Part shown: positions 33,748 through 46,565 of the stretch, one piece after another
Numbering within the stretch: the first letter of the stretch is position 1
Layout: each line of letters opens with the position of its first letter
From: Adiantum capillus-veneris
Taxonomy: Eukaryota > Streptophyta > Polypodiopsida > Polypodiales > Pteridaceae
Assembly: GCA_014529385.2 (NCBI GenBank)
Contig: CM043958.1
Location: 124,270,817 to 124,334,816 of the forward strand
Direction of reading: 5' to 3'
Length of the DNA: 64,000 nt
The notes under the pieces: model-generated
Databases searched by the model: none
What the model was told of the DNA's origin: nothing
What the model saw: the letters and a program-made list of their open reading frames with translations, nothing else
Position numbers and translations under genes: made by a program

Positions 33748-35110
33748 CATATCAATGTGTTATCAAAATGGGCCAAAAATCAAATTGAAGAAGCAAAATG
33801 AACAAAAAATAAGAACATTAAATTAAAGGAAAAAATTAGCATTGTTGAAGGGTAAGACAAAGATTCCAAAGGAAATTGGGGCCTTGATGTGCTACTTTTT
33901 AAGAGGTGAAAGGAGCCCACTCTCTCTTCTTTTAGTATTTCATTGATAAAAATGTAAATAGTGGAATCTTTGGCTCATTTTAGTAGCAAATATTCCAACA
34001 AGGTACGCATGACTGTAAGATTTAACCGATTACATTCATGCTCAAGGAGTATGTCAAATATCACGTCAATTGTATGCAATATTTCATGTCAAGCAACCAC
34101 CTAGGATGATAGCTCGTGTGCACGTAACTCCACAAATCATGGTGAGTTAAAATATCATAATCACTAGTCTGTGAGAAGGTTTGAGGTAAGCAATACGTGC
34201 TTACCTGCAGATGGAATCCCTCCATGGAGCTCAATCTCAATCATTGGTGGGATTTTTATCCAGCTACTAACAATAGTGGAATGAAGATTTCTCTATTATT
34301 TCTTCAAAAGATGGTCTTCATGTAACATTTTTATCTTTAGCTACTATGGATTCTGAAAGTGAAACATGGGCTTTGAATAATGATAGAAGGATTCTATATT
34401 CAATTTTATACAACTTTGGATGATAATTGGAGGATTCATTTCTCAAATTTTTGAGTACCACAGAAGTCACATTTGTTATTTTTCAAAAGAGAATGATGAA
34501 ATACTTACTCTTGAAACCTCCAAAAAATTTATCCCAAGCTTCTACTCTTTGTACCACACAAATTTCGACCTTAAATCAAATTTGTAAAGAAAAGAGATTT
34601 AGCTTTGTATGCAAAAACAGTGTCCATAAGTGGCATGAAACAAAAAAACTTTTGGCAATCTTTTCAAGAATATATACAAAAAATTATAGATTTTGGAAAG
34701 AAGAAAAGAGCCCTTTGTGCATTGTAAAGAGACATGAAGGAATTTCAGCCAATTCTGTTTCAATGAGGGTCTCTTTCAATCCTCTTCTAATGTAGTCAAT
34801 AGATAGAGAAGCAAAACTTGAAACTTTAAACTTCCACCCTTTCGAACTCTAATGGTGAGTAAGCTTTTGGTGGTCTAAATGTCTTTGTATAAGTTGAAAT
34901 TGGCACTTAAAAAACATGATCCATGACAAGGGTCCTTCTAAGTCTATCACTTAGAAGACTAAGATTCAACATAACATCACTAATTAAATGGGGAACAAAA
35001 GTGCTTTTTTGCATGGGTTACGAATTACTCCTTGCATTGAATCTAAACCTTTGCACTAGGTGTTTGATCCTCACTAGGTTTATATTCTTTTGAAGAATAT
35101 AAACCCCTTT
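33748..35110. other. Unassigned stretch with one open frame of unknown nature
   Basis: The plus frame at 34427-34795 (122 codons, Met start) has a mixed composition with Lys/Phe/Trp-rich parts (RIYTKNYRFWKEEKSPLCIV), not repetitive. I recognise no family, and upstream sequence in the same frame is full of stops. It could be a decayed transposon or chance in AT-rich DNA. Confidence 0.35.
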
Positions 35111-35148
35111 CCTATTATGCTCTTTCAGTACCTTGAATAATATTGCTG

Positions 35149-35826
35149 TTATAAATAAAAATGTGATACTGTTTTGAATTGAATATTTCCTTGTGTTGAA
35201 CCCACCTCATAGGCACATATATTATAGGTGATCTTCTCAAGCCGAATTTTTGAGCCAATGCTATTAAAATTTGATAGATAATTGTGCCAACAAAGGAGTT
35301 TGAGCTTTGCAAAATACATTGCATGTGAGGTTTTGGTAAATACATTATATAATGCAATCAAGTAAACAACTATTTTCTCACTTAATTTGGTTTGTTTATT
35401 TGCTTGCTTATTGACTACCTCATTTAGCATCATGTCACATATCTTTCGCATCATTACACAACTAAGATCTAGCATCCCTTGAGTATATTTGGCATACTCT
35501 CCACTGTTTGTTTCATGTATGCTTTTATTGAAATGTCTCTCTTTGGCCTTGGCAAGTAAGGGTAGTTCACCCACATCATCAGAGTCCTCTAAATCACCTT
35601 GAAATTATCCCAAGTTCATCTTTTGGGTAAAGGGCAAAAAGCGTGGTCCTCTATATGTGCATTCACCAAGCGGAATTTCCACTTTGTGTGATTTTGTATC
35701 TAGATATTTCTTCATGAGGACTCCTACTACATTAAATTTTTGATACTTTGCTTGAAGTGAAGCACCACATGCTTCATCAATGGGAATGGTAGTCATCTTT
35801 GGTGTCAATCTTCTCTTATGTCCCAA
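35149..35826 (-). pseudogene. Broken unknown gene
   Basis: Two minus frames join across one stop: 35826-35605 and 35574-35149, in the same phase if the stop is ignored. The first part has IPIDEACGASLQAKYQKFNV and LGECTYRGPRFLPF. The second has GELPLLAKAKERHFNKSI and MLDLSCVMMRKICDMMLNEV, followed by a Gln/Asn/Lys stretch. The composition is protein-like, but the family is not recognised. A single stop breaking about 200 codons suggests either a recent pseudogene or an old transposon frame. The C-terminal third is AT-rich and may be noncoding. Confidence 0.42.
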
Positions 35827-36272
35827 GAAGCGAGCATAGCATTATGAACAATATGAACCCTGTAGGGCCCCTTTAGGATTAAGGTTAATCAGAGGCCAAC
35901 CAATAGAAAGGGGGTGGTGGGCACACTCTATGCCCTCAAAACAATAGGGAGGCAAGGCAATCATACACTTCATAATGGCCTCTTATCTAGTGAGAAGGGG
36001 GAGGGTGGACCAATTGGAACCTCCAAGTTTCTCTCCTTTTTGGTTTGGTTTTCAAAGTGCTTTAAACAGTTAGAAATTTTATTTTCAAAACTCATATTTT
36101 TCCTCATTAAAACTGCTATAAACTTACTTTCTGGCCAGGACTGCAACGTTGACCTTTAAAGTAAGAAACGAGCCCAAAATTTGAACTTTATTTGAACATT
36201 CTAAAAAAATCATTTCAAACTCTCAAAGCCTGGGGGCCCATAGCTAAAATGAGTTTTTTCTTATTTAGAAAC

Positions 36273-36500
36273 TTATTTTCCAACTCCTATATTACATATT
36301 CTGCTCCGATGTTCTCTCTCTACTAGCCTTCTCCCATCTCCATTGTGGTACAAAGCAAGCTCCTCCCTCTCCCCACATCCCATTAACACACAAAGCAAGT
36401 TCGTCCACTTTCTCCTACCTCCATTGCAACACCAAGCAATCTCCTCCCCTTTCTCTCCCCTCCCACCTCCCATTGCCAAACCAAGAAAGTTCATTCTGCT
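36273..36500. repeat. Degenerate C/T-rich tandem repeat
   Basis: About four diverged units with spacing near 50-65 bp, each with a CTCCCAT/ACCTCCATTG core followed by ACACCAAGCAA-like sequence and a CTCC-rich end. The minus frame (36494-36273) reads as repeated Gly/Glu/Cys/Asn blocks because of these repeats. Confidence 0.6.
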
Positions 36501-36564
36501 TCTTTCACTTCCATTGTAAAATAAGAAATCTCACCCTCTTCCTACTATTTTCCTTCACTCACAC

Positions 36565-37408
36565 ATGGCAATATGCATCTGCCAAATACGGCCAAAGGAT
36601 GAGCTTATCGAAGTTGTATGCCACAACACTAGCGGTGTAGATGGTGAGCTGATGCCACAAGAGCTCACCAAAGGTGCTCAAGGATACATGTGCCATCCTT
36701 CACAATTGGCCCTCACTATGTTGAAGAGCATGGAAATTTGCACCATCATTGGAAGGGAAATCTCCTTGGTTTCAGAAACTGCAAGGATAAGGGGATTGTA
36801 GACATTGTGCAATATGTTTTTCCAGAGTCAAACATTTTGATGTTGTGGTTGAGCATTAACATATAGTTACCATGGTATGTAGCAGTTTAGAACAAGGTAG
36901 TTTTTGGTCTCTCTTGAAGTTTGAACCACTTCAACTCCCAACACTACTAAAGTTTGATCATGTAGTTGCATTACTAGCCTTTCAAGCAAAAGGGGAAAGT
37001 TTTCTTTCCCAAAAAGCTTTGCATGGCTCGGAGTGTGGCTATTTTCGTGGCCATGGACCTATGGAACTTTTTTTATTTTCATGGCTGCAATTGTGTAAAA
37101 TTTAAGTTTACCACAACTGTAATTGCTCGTCCTTTTTTATTTTTTCATTTTTGGTTATAAGCATTTCTATGTTACTAACGACAAAAATAATCGCAATTAT
37201 TGCAAAACATTTAGTAGCACTTATAGCCACATGTATTGTAGAGAAGTTGGAAGTGCATATAACCACAACAATTGCATTTAATGGTTCAAAAAAAATGAGA
37301 GCTACCTCTACAGGGAGAAATCCTGCAAAGGTAGTTCTCTACCAAAAAAACAAACCAGCCACCAATGTTTATGTGTGTAGCTTTAACAATAGATGTATGA
37401 ATCCTTGA
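36565..37408 (+). other. Three short unassigned frames
   Basis: The plus frames at 36565-36801, 36872-37105 and 37151-37408 are 77-85 codons each and follow one another in different phases. The first has DELIEVVCHNTSGVDGELMP and the last has a hydrophobic start (MVISISMLLTTKIIAIIAK). No domain is recognised. They may be fragments of one decayed gene or unrelated chance frames. Confidence 0.3.
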
Positions 37409-37699
37409 GACAATCATTATGATACCATTGGAATAGATGAATTTCAAACTACAAATATACTTTCAAAGGCAAACATAGCATTTATATGTACATAGATATG
37501 CTCTCTAGCAAAAACATGTTATAAATATCATATTATGATTGAACACAGAAAAGAGAAACGACTAAAAAATTCTAGCATCCTATGCATTCTTCTCATCCAC
37601 TCATCTTTGACTTGAGTTGCAGGACGTTCCACATCCTCTTCATCCTCACATTCCACATCCTCTTCACCCTCCTGAACATATACAAGATTTCATTAACGC

Positions 37700-37845
37700 A
37701 AAGGTTTTCAAACCCTTCAGTAAAGTTGGCATACAATTGAAATGGGAAAGATTTGAAACACTTTAGTAAAGTTGGCATACAACAGGAATGGCAAAGATTT
37801 GAAACACTTCAATAAAGTTACCGTACAATCAAAATGGAAAATATT
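37700..37845. repeat. Three-copy 46-bp tandem repeat
   Basis: TAAAGTT(G/A) marks the units at 37721, 37767 and 37813, an exact 46-bp period. Each unit also contains CATACAA or CGTACAA and an AAAGATTTGAAACA-like end. The third unit is the most diverged. Confidence 0.9.
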
Positions 37846-38129
37846 TGAAACATTACCTTTTTGTCATTTTGTCTGTAACAAAATAATTGCTCGGTTGAAC
37901 TCTTCTTGGCTGATGTTCTGATTGTCCAAGAAGTACAGCCAAGTTTGGAGCTCCTGATGTTGATGTCCGTATTGTATCTCCTACGACATTGATCATTGGC
38001 CCGTTGATTTTAGCTATAGTTTAAGGTAGCACACATAAGTTGTTAAAAAGAAGAAAAAATCAATCAATGCTAATAAATAGAGACTTGTGCAGGCGGTGTT
38101 CCAAGAATCTTTCCCTCTTGATTCCAGTG

Positions 38130-38570
38130 TGTTGCTCCAAATTTCTATAGCTGTGCTTGATGTGCGGATTTTTGTTTTTGAAATTCCAAACTACTGCACA
38201 CCTCGTTGATTGCCAATGCCCTCTCCTTTTTTTGTTCATGTCGCTCTAGTAATTTTTGCTTGTTGTGATCTTTGATGATAGCCTTTGCTTGTCACTTAAT
38301 AGAAGAGTGCTTGTTGTTGAGGAGCAACATCACTTTTTACCTTAGCCAACCATCTAAAAAAGGGTAGTCCTCTGGATTGGGAAATCGAACATCACGTCCA
38401 TACTTGAACTTCCTTGTTCTTTTTTTCTCTTCCCAAGGAAGGAAACATTTTTTTAAATAGAGTTTACCATCTTGTGTAGTTGAGACACTAGAGAGGTTCC
38501 TTGTGCACATAGTTATCCCCTTCCTCCTCTGTCTCATCACAGAGTGTGTACCAAAGGAAATTCTCATCTA
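38130..38570 (-). pseudogene. Broken Lys/Arg-rich unknown gene
   Basis: The frame 38567-38337 encodes a basic sequence with LYLKKCFLPWEEKKRTRKFK and DVRFPNPEDYPFLDGWLR. Reading on with frame changes gives a Lys/Glu-rich helix (KQKLLERHEQKKERALA near 38240) and HWNQEGKILGTPP near 38110. The residue pattern looks like a real conserved protein, but I cannot name it. Confidence 0.38.
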
Positions 38571-38920
38571 GCTCTACTCAATCTTCATCTAGAATGTGCA
38601 AATTGCCAAAGAATGGCATGCACCCAATTCCTCCACTTAATTTAGATTTCCGTGTGGATTCAAACCCTTGTCAACAAAAACCTTGTTGTGAGGAAGGAGG
38701 GAGTGACTATGAGATCTAGCAGTTATTTTATTAGAGGACAAACAAGAACCAGATGCCCTTGTGTAGGGGTGTATGGGTAAGGGTAGATAGAGGGCTAGGT
38801 TTCCTATGAGGAAGAGGGGTGAGTTCTCTTGTGGGAATATTTGAAGGTATATGGGTGACTTGCATCGTAGAGGGTGCAAAAGCGGAATGCTGCTCACATA
38901 AGGTGTGTCATAGGAAGAGG

Positions 38921-39065
38921 GTCTATTGTATTCCAAGGCTGTGAGCTATTGTGAGACTTGATTCCCAATGAGAGATATCTCATTGGGAGATATCTCTCAT
39001 TGGTCTATTGTATTCCAAGGCTGTGAGCTATTGTGAGACTTGATTCCCGATGAGAGATATCTCCC
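38921..39065. repeat. Tandem duplication carrying a 17-bp-arm hairpin
   Basis: A segment starting TCTATTGTATTCCAAGGCTG is repeated at about 38921 and 39002. Between them lies an inverted repeat with 17-bp perfect arms, CCAATGAGAGATATCTC (38965-38981) and its complement (38987-39003), around a 5-base loop. The second unit keeps only half of the palindrome. Confidence 0.9.
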
Positions 39066-39314
39066 CAAGGAGTCTATGCAAGAATTATCCAAATTATACT
39101 TTCATAAATTTTAAATATACATTAGAGTTGCAAAAGCATTTTTATAAATGAGGAGCTCTCAGTGCTGCCAGGCCTAGCATGGAGTTTAAACCATAAGCCG
39201 GGCTGCATCTAGAGGTACCTAGAAACTAGTGCTACACTTGAATGTGTATGAATGAAAGCGTACTCAAGAAAGTGACCAAGTCGAGGGCGAATATATGTGT
39301 ACACCGCACTATAG

Positions 39315-41353
<2,039 letters not shown>

Positions 41354-42476
41354 TGTCACGAGTTTTTTGGAGCAACGGATTGCGCTTTTGTACACACAAA
41401 TGCATGGTGCATCGAATAAAGGATTGCCCATTTTCCTTAGCCAGTTGGTTAAGTGGGGCCCCACATGTGTACAGGTAGGACAGGGTGTACATAGTGCATC
41501 GATTTTCACTATTACCAGTACCAGTGTGTTTTTTCTACAATAATGAGGAGTTGGTAGCGCGTAAAAATTCTCAAGGAAGCTATCTATGGGCCGACGACAT
41601 GAGGTAAGCAGATGCGTCAGATGGCATCTAGTGGCGTCAGGAGGGCGAATGGGGTCAATACTTGCACGCGGAGAAATACGGACACAACGTGGGTGTTTTC
41701 TTGTGAGAATTATGCAGAAAGGTCATCATGAGGACCATATTTTGGGACCACTTTACATGGTGACAGGATGCATTATTGGAAAAAGTTGAGTGCCAGGTGT
41801 GCGGATGGATGCAAAAAGGTGACAACTATGAATTGTGAGGTCAGTTTTTGGCATGTTCGGGGTCTGTTTGAGGTCATCTAAAAGGACAAGGGTGCCCAAC
41901 TAATAAATCTAAGTGTGGGAACTGAAAAAACTAAGGGAAGACCAGAAAAAACGTGGAGAGAAGAGGAGGAACAGCCGCAGGTGTGTTTTTGGAGCCTATT
42001 TTGGCCCTAAACTGCTCATCCGAGGTCGGATTTGAGCACTTTGACATCGTAGACTGGGGTTTTGGGCCGTTCCGAACGTGATGGCGCTGTCCATTTTGCC
42101 AAATTTCTCACTCTTTTTCTGCTGTTTTGGCTGTGTAAGTTTCTCCTATGAGCGAAGCTTCTGCTCCAATTTGTGATAGTATTTGGTACATTTTACCCAT
42201 ACTGTGTGAGCTATTTGCCCCATTGGTGTTGGTCCAAGCTCATTTGTATCTAAATATAAGAAGTTCTCCTCTTTTGAGCTGCGTTTTTGGGTGTGGTTGT
42301 GTCTGTGTGGAGTGGGCAAGTGGATAGTCTCTCTCCTCTCACTCCATCGGTGTGTTCCATGTCTCGGCGAGGTGTGTTGTGTAAGCCGAGTGGTGTCCCA
42401 TAGTGTGTGTGTATCTTCCCAAGAGTGTGTGTCGGGTCGTTATAGAGGCGTTCTGTGTGTTTCCATCCCACTCACA
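41354..42476 (+). repeat. 5' LTR of G3 (1123 bp)
   Basis: Starts TGTCACGAGTTTTTT and ends CTCACA; matches 47671-48828 along its whole length with scattered differences. The GT-repeat tracts are short here compared with the 3' LTR. A TAAATATAAG stretch near 42250 is a possible TATA-type promoter element, although the 3' LTR has one base changed there. Confidence 0.92.
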
Positions 42477-42482
42477 TTCTTT

Positions 42483-42497
42483 TGGCGCCCCCACGGA
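42483..42497 (+). other. Primer binding site of G3
   Basis: TGGCGCCCCCACGG lies six bases after the LTR end. TGG complements the CCA tail of a tRNA, and TGGCGCC is a usual start for plant gypsy sites. The primer tRNA cannot be named with confidence from memory. Confidence 0.65.
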
Positions 42498-42554
42498 GGA
42501 TCTTCTTCGAGTACCTTCTGCTTCGAGGTTCAAGCTTCGAGATTCGGGCTTAGA

Positions 42555-42603
42555 GGTTGCAGGTTGCAGATTACAGGTTACAGGTTACACGTTACAGATT
42601 ACA
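42555..42603 (+). repeat. Seven-copy 7-bp minisatellite in the G3 leader
   Basis: Seven consecutive heptamers of the form (G/C)(G/A)TT(G/A)CA: two GGTTGCA, then GATTACA, two GGTTACA, CGTTACA and GATTACA. Related ACAGGTA units continue to about 42625. It lies between the PBS and gag, in transcribed leader sequence. Confidence 0.93.
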
Positions 42604-43561
42604 GGGACAGGTATAGGTACAGGTGATTCACACAGGTACATGTAGCTGGAGTACACTGATATACTAGCAGTGATGTCACTAGCAGTTGTTGTGGGTACGT
42701 ATGCATCACTTGGCGCCTATTTGGGCGCATTGTCTGTTGGATTGTACGTTACTTGTGGAAACTTCTAATTTTACGCCTTTGTGGAGCCATACTTGGTTTT
42801 ATTTGGCAGTCCCAGCCATTTCTGAGACTTGGTCTGGAAGATAGTCATTTATGAGACTTGACTATACGAGATTTGCATAAGCCTTTGTGTGAGGGTCGAT
42901 AGCGTGAGGTTTTATTGAGCTGGGGGATTCTCAAATGTGGAGACCCTTTCGGTGATACAGGTAGCTGGAGCACCCTTTTCGTGACCTCGCCATAGGCTAT
43001 GTACTAGTGAGTCCTATTTGATGCTCAGGTTCTATTGTTGACAGTTTATGCATACATATACAGTCTATATTTTGGGTTCTTACTGCTCTACTTCTGGGGA
43101 AACTCTGCCAAAATTTTTCCAAATTGTGATGGCTAATTTTTTGGTCTTTTGAGCCATTTATGCTGTTATGCTGCTGAAATTTTGGCAAAATCAGAGGATA
43201 AGATAGTTGTGCTTTCTTTGGAGCTTCATGGTTGGCTTTAATGGATGATCAAAATGGACCTCAATTCACTCCTTTTCATTTAACTCAAAGAATCTAGATA
43301 AATGTTCATGTGTCCAGGAAGATTTTTTTCCAGCAGCGCATAGTCTTTATGTTCGGGCCAAGACGATTACGAGAGATCCTGGAATGTCCTTTGCCTGTTG
43401 TAATTCCGATGATCAACTATGAAAACTCATTTGATGTGCATGTGTTTGTCCTTATCTAAAGTTGAGCTCCATTGAAGTTTTTGGGAATTGAGTCAGTCAA
43501 AAGTTGTGGGTTCTTGCACGTGTGTTTGAAGAGGTTCTCAAACCATTAAGCTTGGGTAGCC

Positions 43562-44461
43562 ATGGCTTTCTCTTATCCGGAGTTTCATGGAAGAAGTGAT
43601 GAAGATGTGGAAGACTTTCTAGAAAAGATGGAGGTTGCCTGCATTAGCAACCAGATTCATGACCCGACGCAGATGTTATGTCTTCTCCAAATTTGTTTGA
43701 AGAGTGATGCACGGGTTGGGTCCAAGGCATTTGAAGAGGAGTTGCGTATGGCTGATCCACCTATAAGATTGAGTTCGGACAATCTAAGGCATGGATTGGA
43801 AGTGGAGTTTGTGAAGATAAAAGATCCTGACAAAGCGTGGCAAGAAGTAAAGGCTTTAGTGCAAAAGGAAGGTGAGCCAGTAGATGCGTACATACGTAAG
43901 TTCTCATTGGCATGGGAGCGGATGTGCAAGGCCTTAGCACCATAGGTACCCCCGCCTGACATGATGAAGAAGGATAGGTTCTTGGTTGGTCTTTGGGAGA
44001 ATATACGTTGGAGAGTGGAGCTAAAGAAGCCTAGGACATATGAAGATGCACTAGAGGTAGCAAGGAACAAAGAGTGGACGTTGAGGAAAATGAGCCAGTT
44101 AGGGGTGGAGTCTTTGCCCATGAGGTCTGAATTTCAACCTATAGACTCTTTGCAAGGTCGCATGCTAGGGGTTCATCATGAACCAGTGGTTTCTGTTACT
44201 CCACAGGTTATGCCAGCAGTGGTCACTAAATCGGTGCAAGATGATGGGCTAAGGCAAGACATGAGGCAAGTGGTAGATTTGATGAAGAATCTTAGCCTAA
44301 ACATGCTAGGTCAAGTGGGAAATAATCGAGGTCGAGGGAGGTTTGCAAATCATCCGGGAGGTGAAGAAAGGCCTAGGAATGGTGTTGGACAAAGCAAGTT
44401 TTGGAGGCAGACTCCCACATGTTATAATTGTGGAGAGTTGGGTCACATCAGCCCGCAATGA
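43562..44461 (+). pseudogene. G3 gag (two in-frame stops)
   Basis: Gag forms the particle that packages element RNA. The start at 43562 follows a 1.1-kb leader and begins MAFSYPEFHG, with FHG close to the N-terminus as in plant gypsy gags. The retrotransposon-gag core is readable: WQEVKALVQKEGEPVDAYIR and FSLAWERMCKAL. A TAG at 43943-43945 interrupts it, probably from a CAG codon. Reading on, MKKDRFLVGL and EDALEVARNKE continue in a frame ending with a zinc knuckle, CYNCGELGHISPQ, whose final Cys position is a TGA stop at 44460. An Arg/Gly-rich stretch (NNRGRGRF) precedes the knuckle. Without suppression no full-length Gag can be made. Confidence 0.9.
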
Positions 44462-44476
44462 GATAAGCCACCAAGG

Positions 44477-45976
44477 ATGGGGGGAGACATGTATCCATTG
44501 CCAAGACAGGTGCTAACTAGGTCAAATGATTATGGCATCGAAATTAAAGGAGATGAAGGAACCACTGGATTAACCAAGGAGGAAAAGGGGAAGACAAAAG
44601 TGCTAAGTGTAGTCACCTTGGAGAAGGCATCAAAGCTAGAGGATACATTAGTGATGCCTATTGGAAATAGGACCACAGAGGAAAAGGAAGGAAGAAGTGC
44701 CCCAGGTCCTAGCAAGAAGAAGGGAAAGAGCCATGAAGGTGAGGATGTCAAGGCCAAGAGAAAAAGGAGGGCTCGTCGCAAGTTTCATGTTTCAGATTTT
44801 CCACTAGGGGATGGGCACTTAAGCTATGACTTGAAGGAGGATGTGACAAGCAGGAAATCCGATGTTACTTTTGGGCATCTTATAGATATGGTGCCTAAGC
44901 TAAAGCGACAGTGGAAGAGGATGTTTAACCCAATGGAGAAAGAGCCAGAGAGAGGTTCAGTGAAGGTGTTGGTGATGGACGAGCTACCAGACATTTGTCC
45001 AATAGTAGATGTGTGGCACAAAAGAAAGAATTTGGGACAAGGTTATGTGGATGGTGGAGCCCAAATATGTGTCATAACACACTCATGCGTTGAGAAGATG
45101 GGTCTTACAGTGACTGGGGTGTCAGGCTTTAGGATCAGATTGGCAAACCACCAAAAAGTAAAATGTTTGGGTTTTGTAAAGAGCTTAGAAGTGGAGGCAT
45201 ATGATGCAAAGGCAGTGGTTGATTTCCATGTGATGCCAGTAGGGTTGGGATCATATCCTATTATACTGGGTAGACCATGGTTACGTGCAGTGGGAGCTGT
45301 TCAAGATTGGCGACATGGTACGATTAGCCTCTATGGAAAGACAGGTGCCAAGAAGCTTTATAATATGGACACGAGGAAACAATTGGAGGAACTTTATGAA
45401 GATGAAGATGAGTCTCGTGATAAAGACTATTCCACAGTGGCTGATGAGGATAGTGATAGCACTACGAGCAGTCATGAGGATGCTGATGTTGCATTTCTTT
45501 TGATGAACAAAGGAATCCAGGAGTCTGGTTTAGTTGCATTTGTGAATGAAGTTGAAGATGAGAGTGAAGGGCCTTATGAAGTGATTGAAGGGCTGATGCA
45601 AACGAAGGTTGAATTGTCAAAGAAGCAGGAATTGATGACACAAATGATCAGTGGAGACCTCTCAGCTATGGAGAAGGAGATATATTTGCACATGCTAGCT
45701 AGTTTTCCTGATTTGTTCATTACTTCATATGAAGAGATTAGAGGGTTCAAGGGCGAAGAGATGCATATAGAGCTGAAAGAAGGTGCTAAGCCAATGCGGC
45801 AAAGGCTAAGAAGGATGGGTCAAGAGAAAATGGAAGCCTTGAGAGAAGAGGTGGACAAGTTATTGAAGGCAGGGTTCATAGTCCCTGTGGAGACCACAGA
45901 ATGGGTGAGTCCAGTAGTAGTCAGTCCAAAGAAGGATGGGAAGTGGAGGATTTGTGTAGATTTTAAACCCTTTTAA
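44477..45976 (+). pseudogene. G3 protease and N-terminal reverse transcriptase (499-aa frame)
   Basis: This is the longest frame in the window. The first 150 residues are a Lys/Glu-rich linker. The retropepsin follows: VDGGAQICVITHSCVEKMGL (near 45050; D-G-G-A is a common plant gypsy variant of the active site), a central strand FRIRLANHQKVKCLGF, and YPIILGRPWLRA (near 45260). Next comes an acidic spacer (DEDESRDKD, near 45405), then the entry to reverse transcriptase: EEMHIELKEGAKPMRQRLRR, a helix EKMEALREEVDKLLKAGFI, and SPVVVSPKKDGKWRICVDF. A TAA stops the frame at 45974-45976, inside the RT fingers. It begins 16 bases after the gag stop; the Met at 44477 is simply the first ATG of the frame, so the native Pol may have been a fusion with Gag. 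Confidence 0.9.
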
Positions 45977-46544
45977 ATGAAGCCACTAAGAAGAGCCCAT
46001 ATCCTCTTCCATCCATTGATCAGATCTTGGATTCAGTGGGGTAGGTTATGAGAGGTACACTGTGTGTGATGGTTTTTCAGGCTATTTTCAATGGATGATT
46101 GCTCTTAAAGACCGCACAAAGACAACTTTTATTATGCCATGGGGCTGCTATTGCTACACAGTATTGCCGTTTGGGTTGTCAAATGGACCATCTTTCTATC
46201 AAGAGAGGGCAAATTGGGTATTGGAACCATTCATTGGTAGTTGTGTTAAAGCTTTCATGGATGACTTATGTGTCTACAGCAGTAGGGTTGAACACCATGA
46301 GAAGTTGCAGATGGTATTGGCTCGATATGATGAATGTGGAGGACAACTAAATCCCAAGAAATGTCATCTAGCACAGCCAAGGGTGAAGTTATTGGGCCAT
46401 ATGGTGTCAGAAAATGGCATTGAGGCTGATCCAGATAAGGTTAAGTCTATTATTCTTCTTCCATCACCTACGAGTACGAAGCAATTGGCAACCTTTATAC
46501 AAAAAGTGAAGTACATGGCACCGTTTATTCCATTGTCTTCGTAG
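45977..46544 (+). pseudogene. G3 reverse transcriptase, remainder
   Basis: After a damaged stretch (YPLPSIDQILDSVG readable near 46000), the frame from 46062 has CDGFSGYFQWMIALKDRTKT, PWGCYCYTVLPFGLSNGPS, the catalytic FMDD box in AFMDDLCVYS (near 46255), and LLGHMVSENGIEADPDKV. The catalytic Asp pair is intact. The frame is lost at a TAG at 46542-46544, in the region linking to RNase H. One frame change near 46040 would be needed to join it to the preceding part. Confidence 0.92.
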
Positions 46545-46565
46545 CTTCTTTATCCATTACAGCAA

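Noticed and set aside
42555-42603. Interstitial telomere repeat
   Set aside because: The unit is GGTTACA/GGTTGCA, not the plant TTTAGGG or its complement.
42291-42645. Overlapping 64-111-codon frames at the LTR and leader of G3
   Set aside because: They cover LTR, PBS and minisatellite DNA; not coding.
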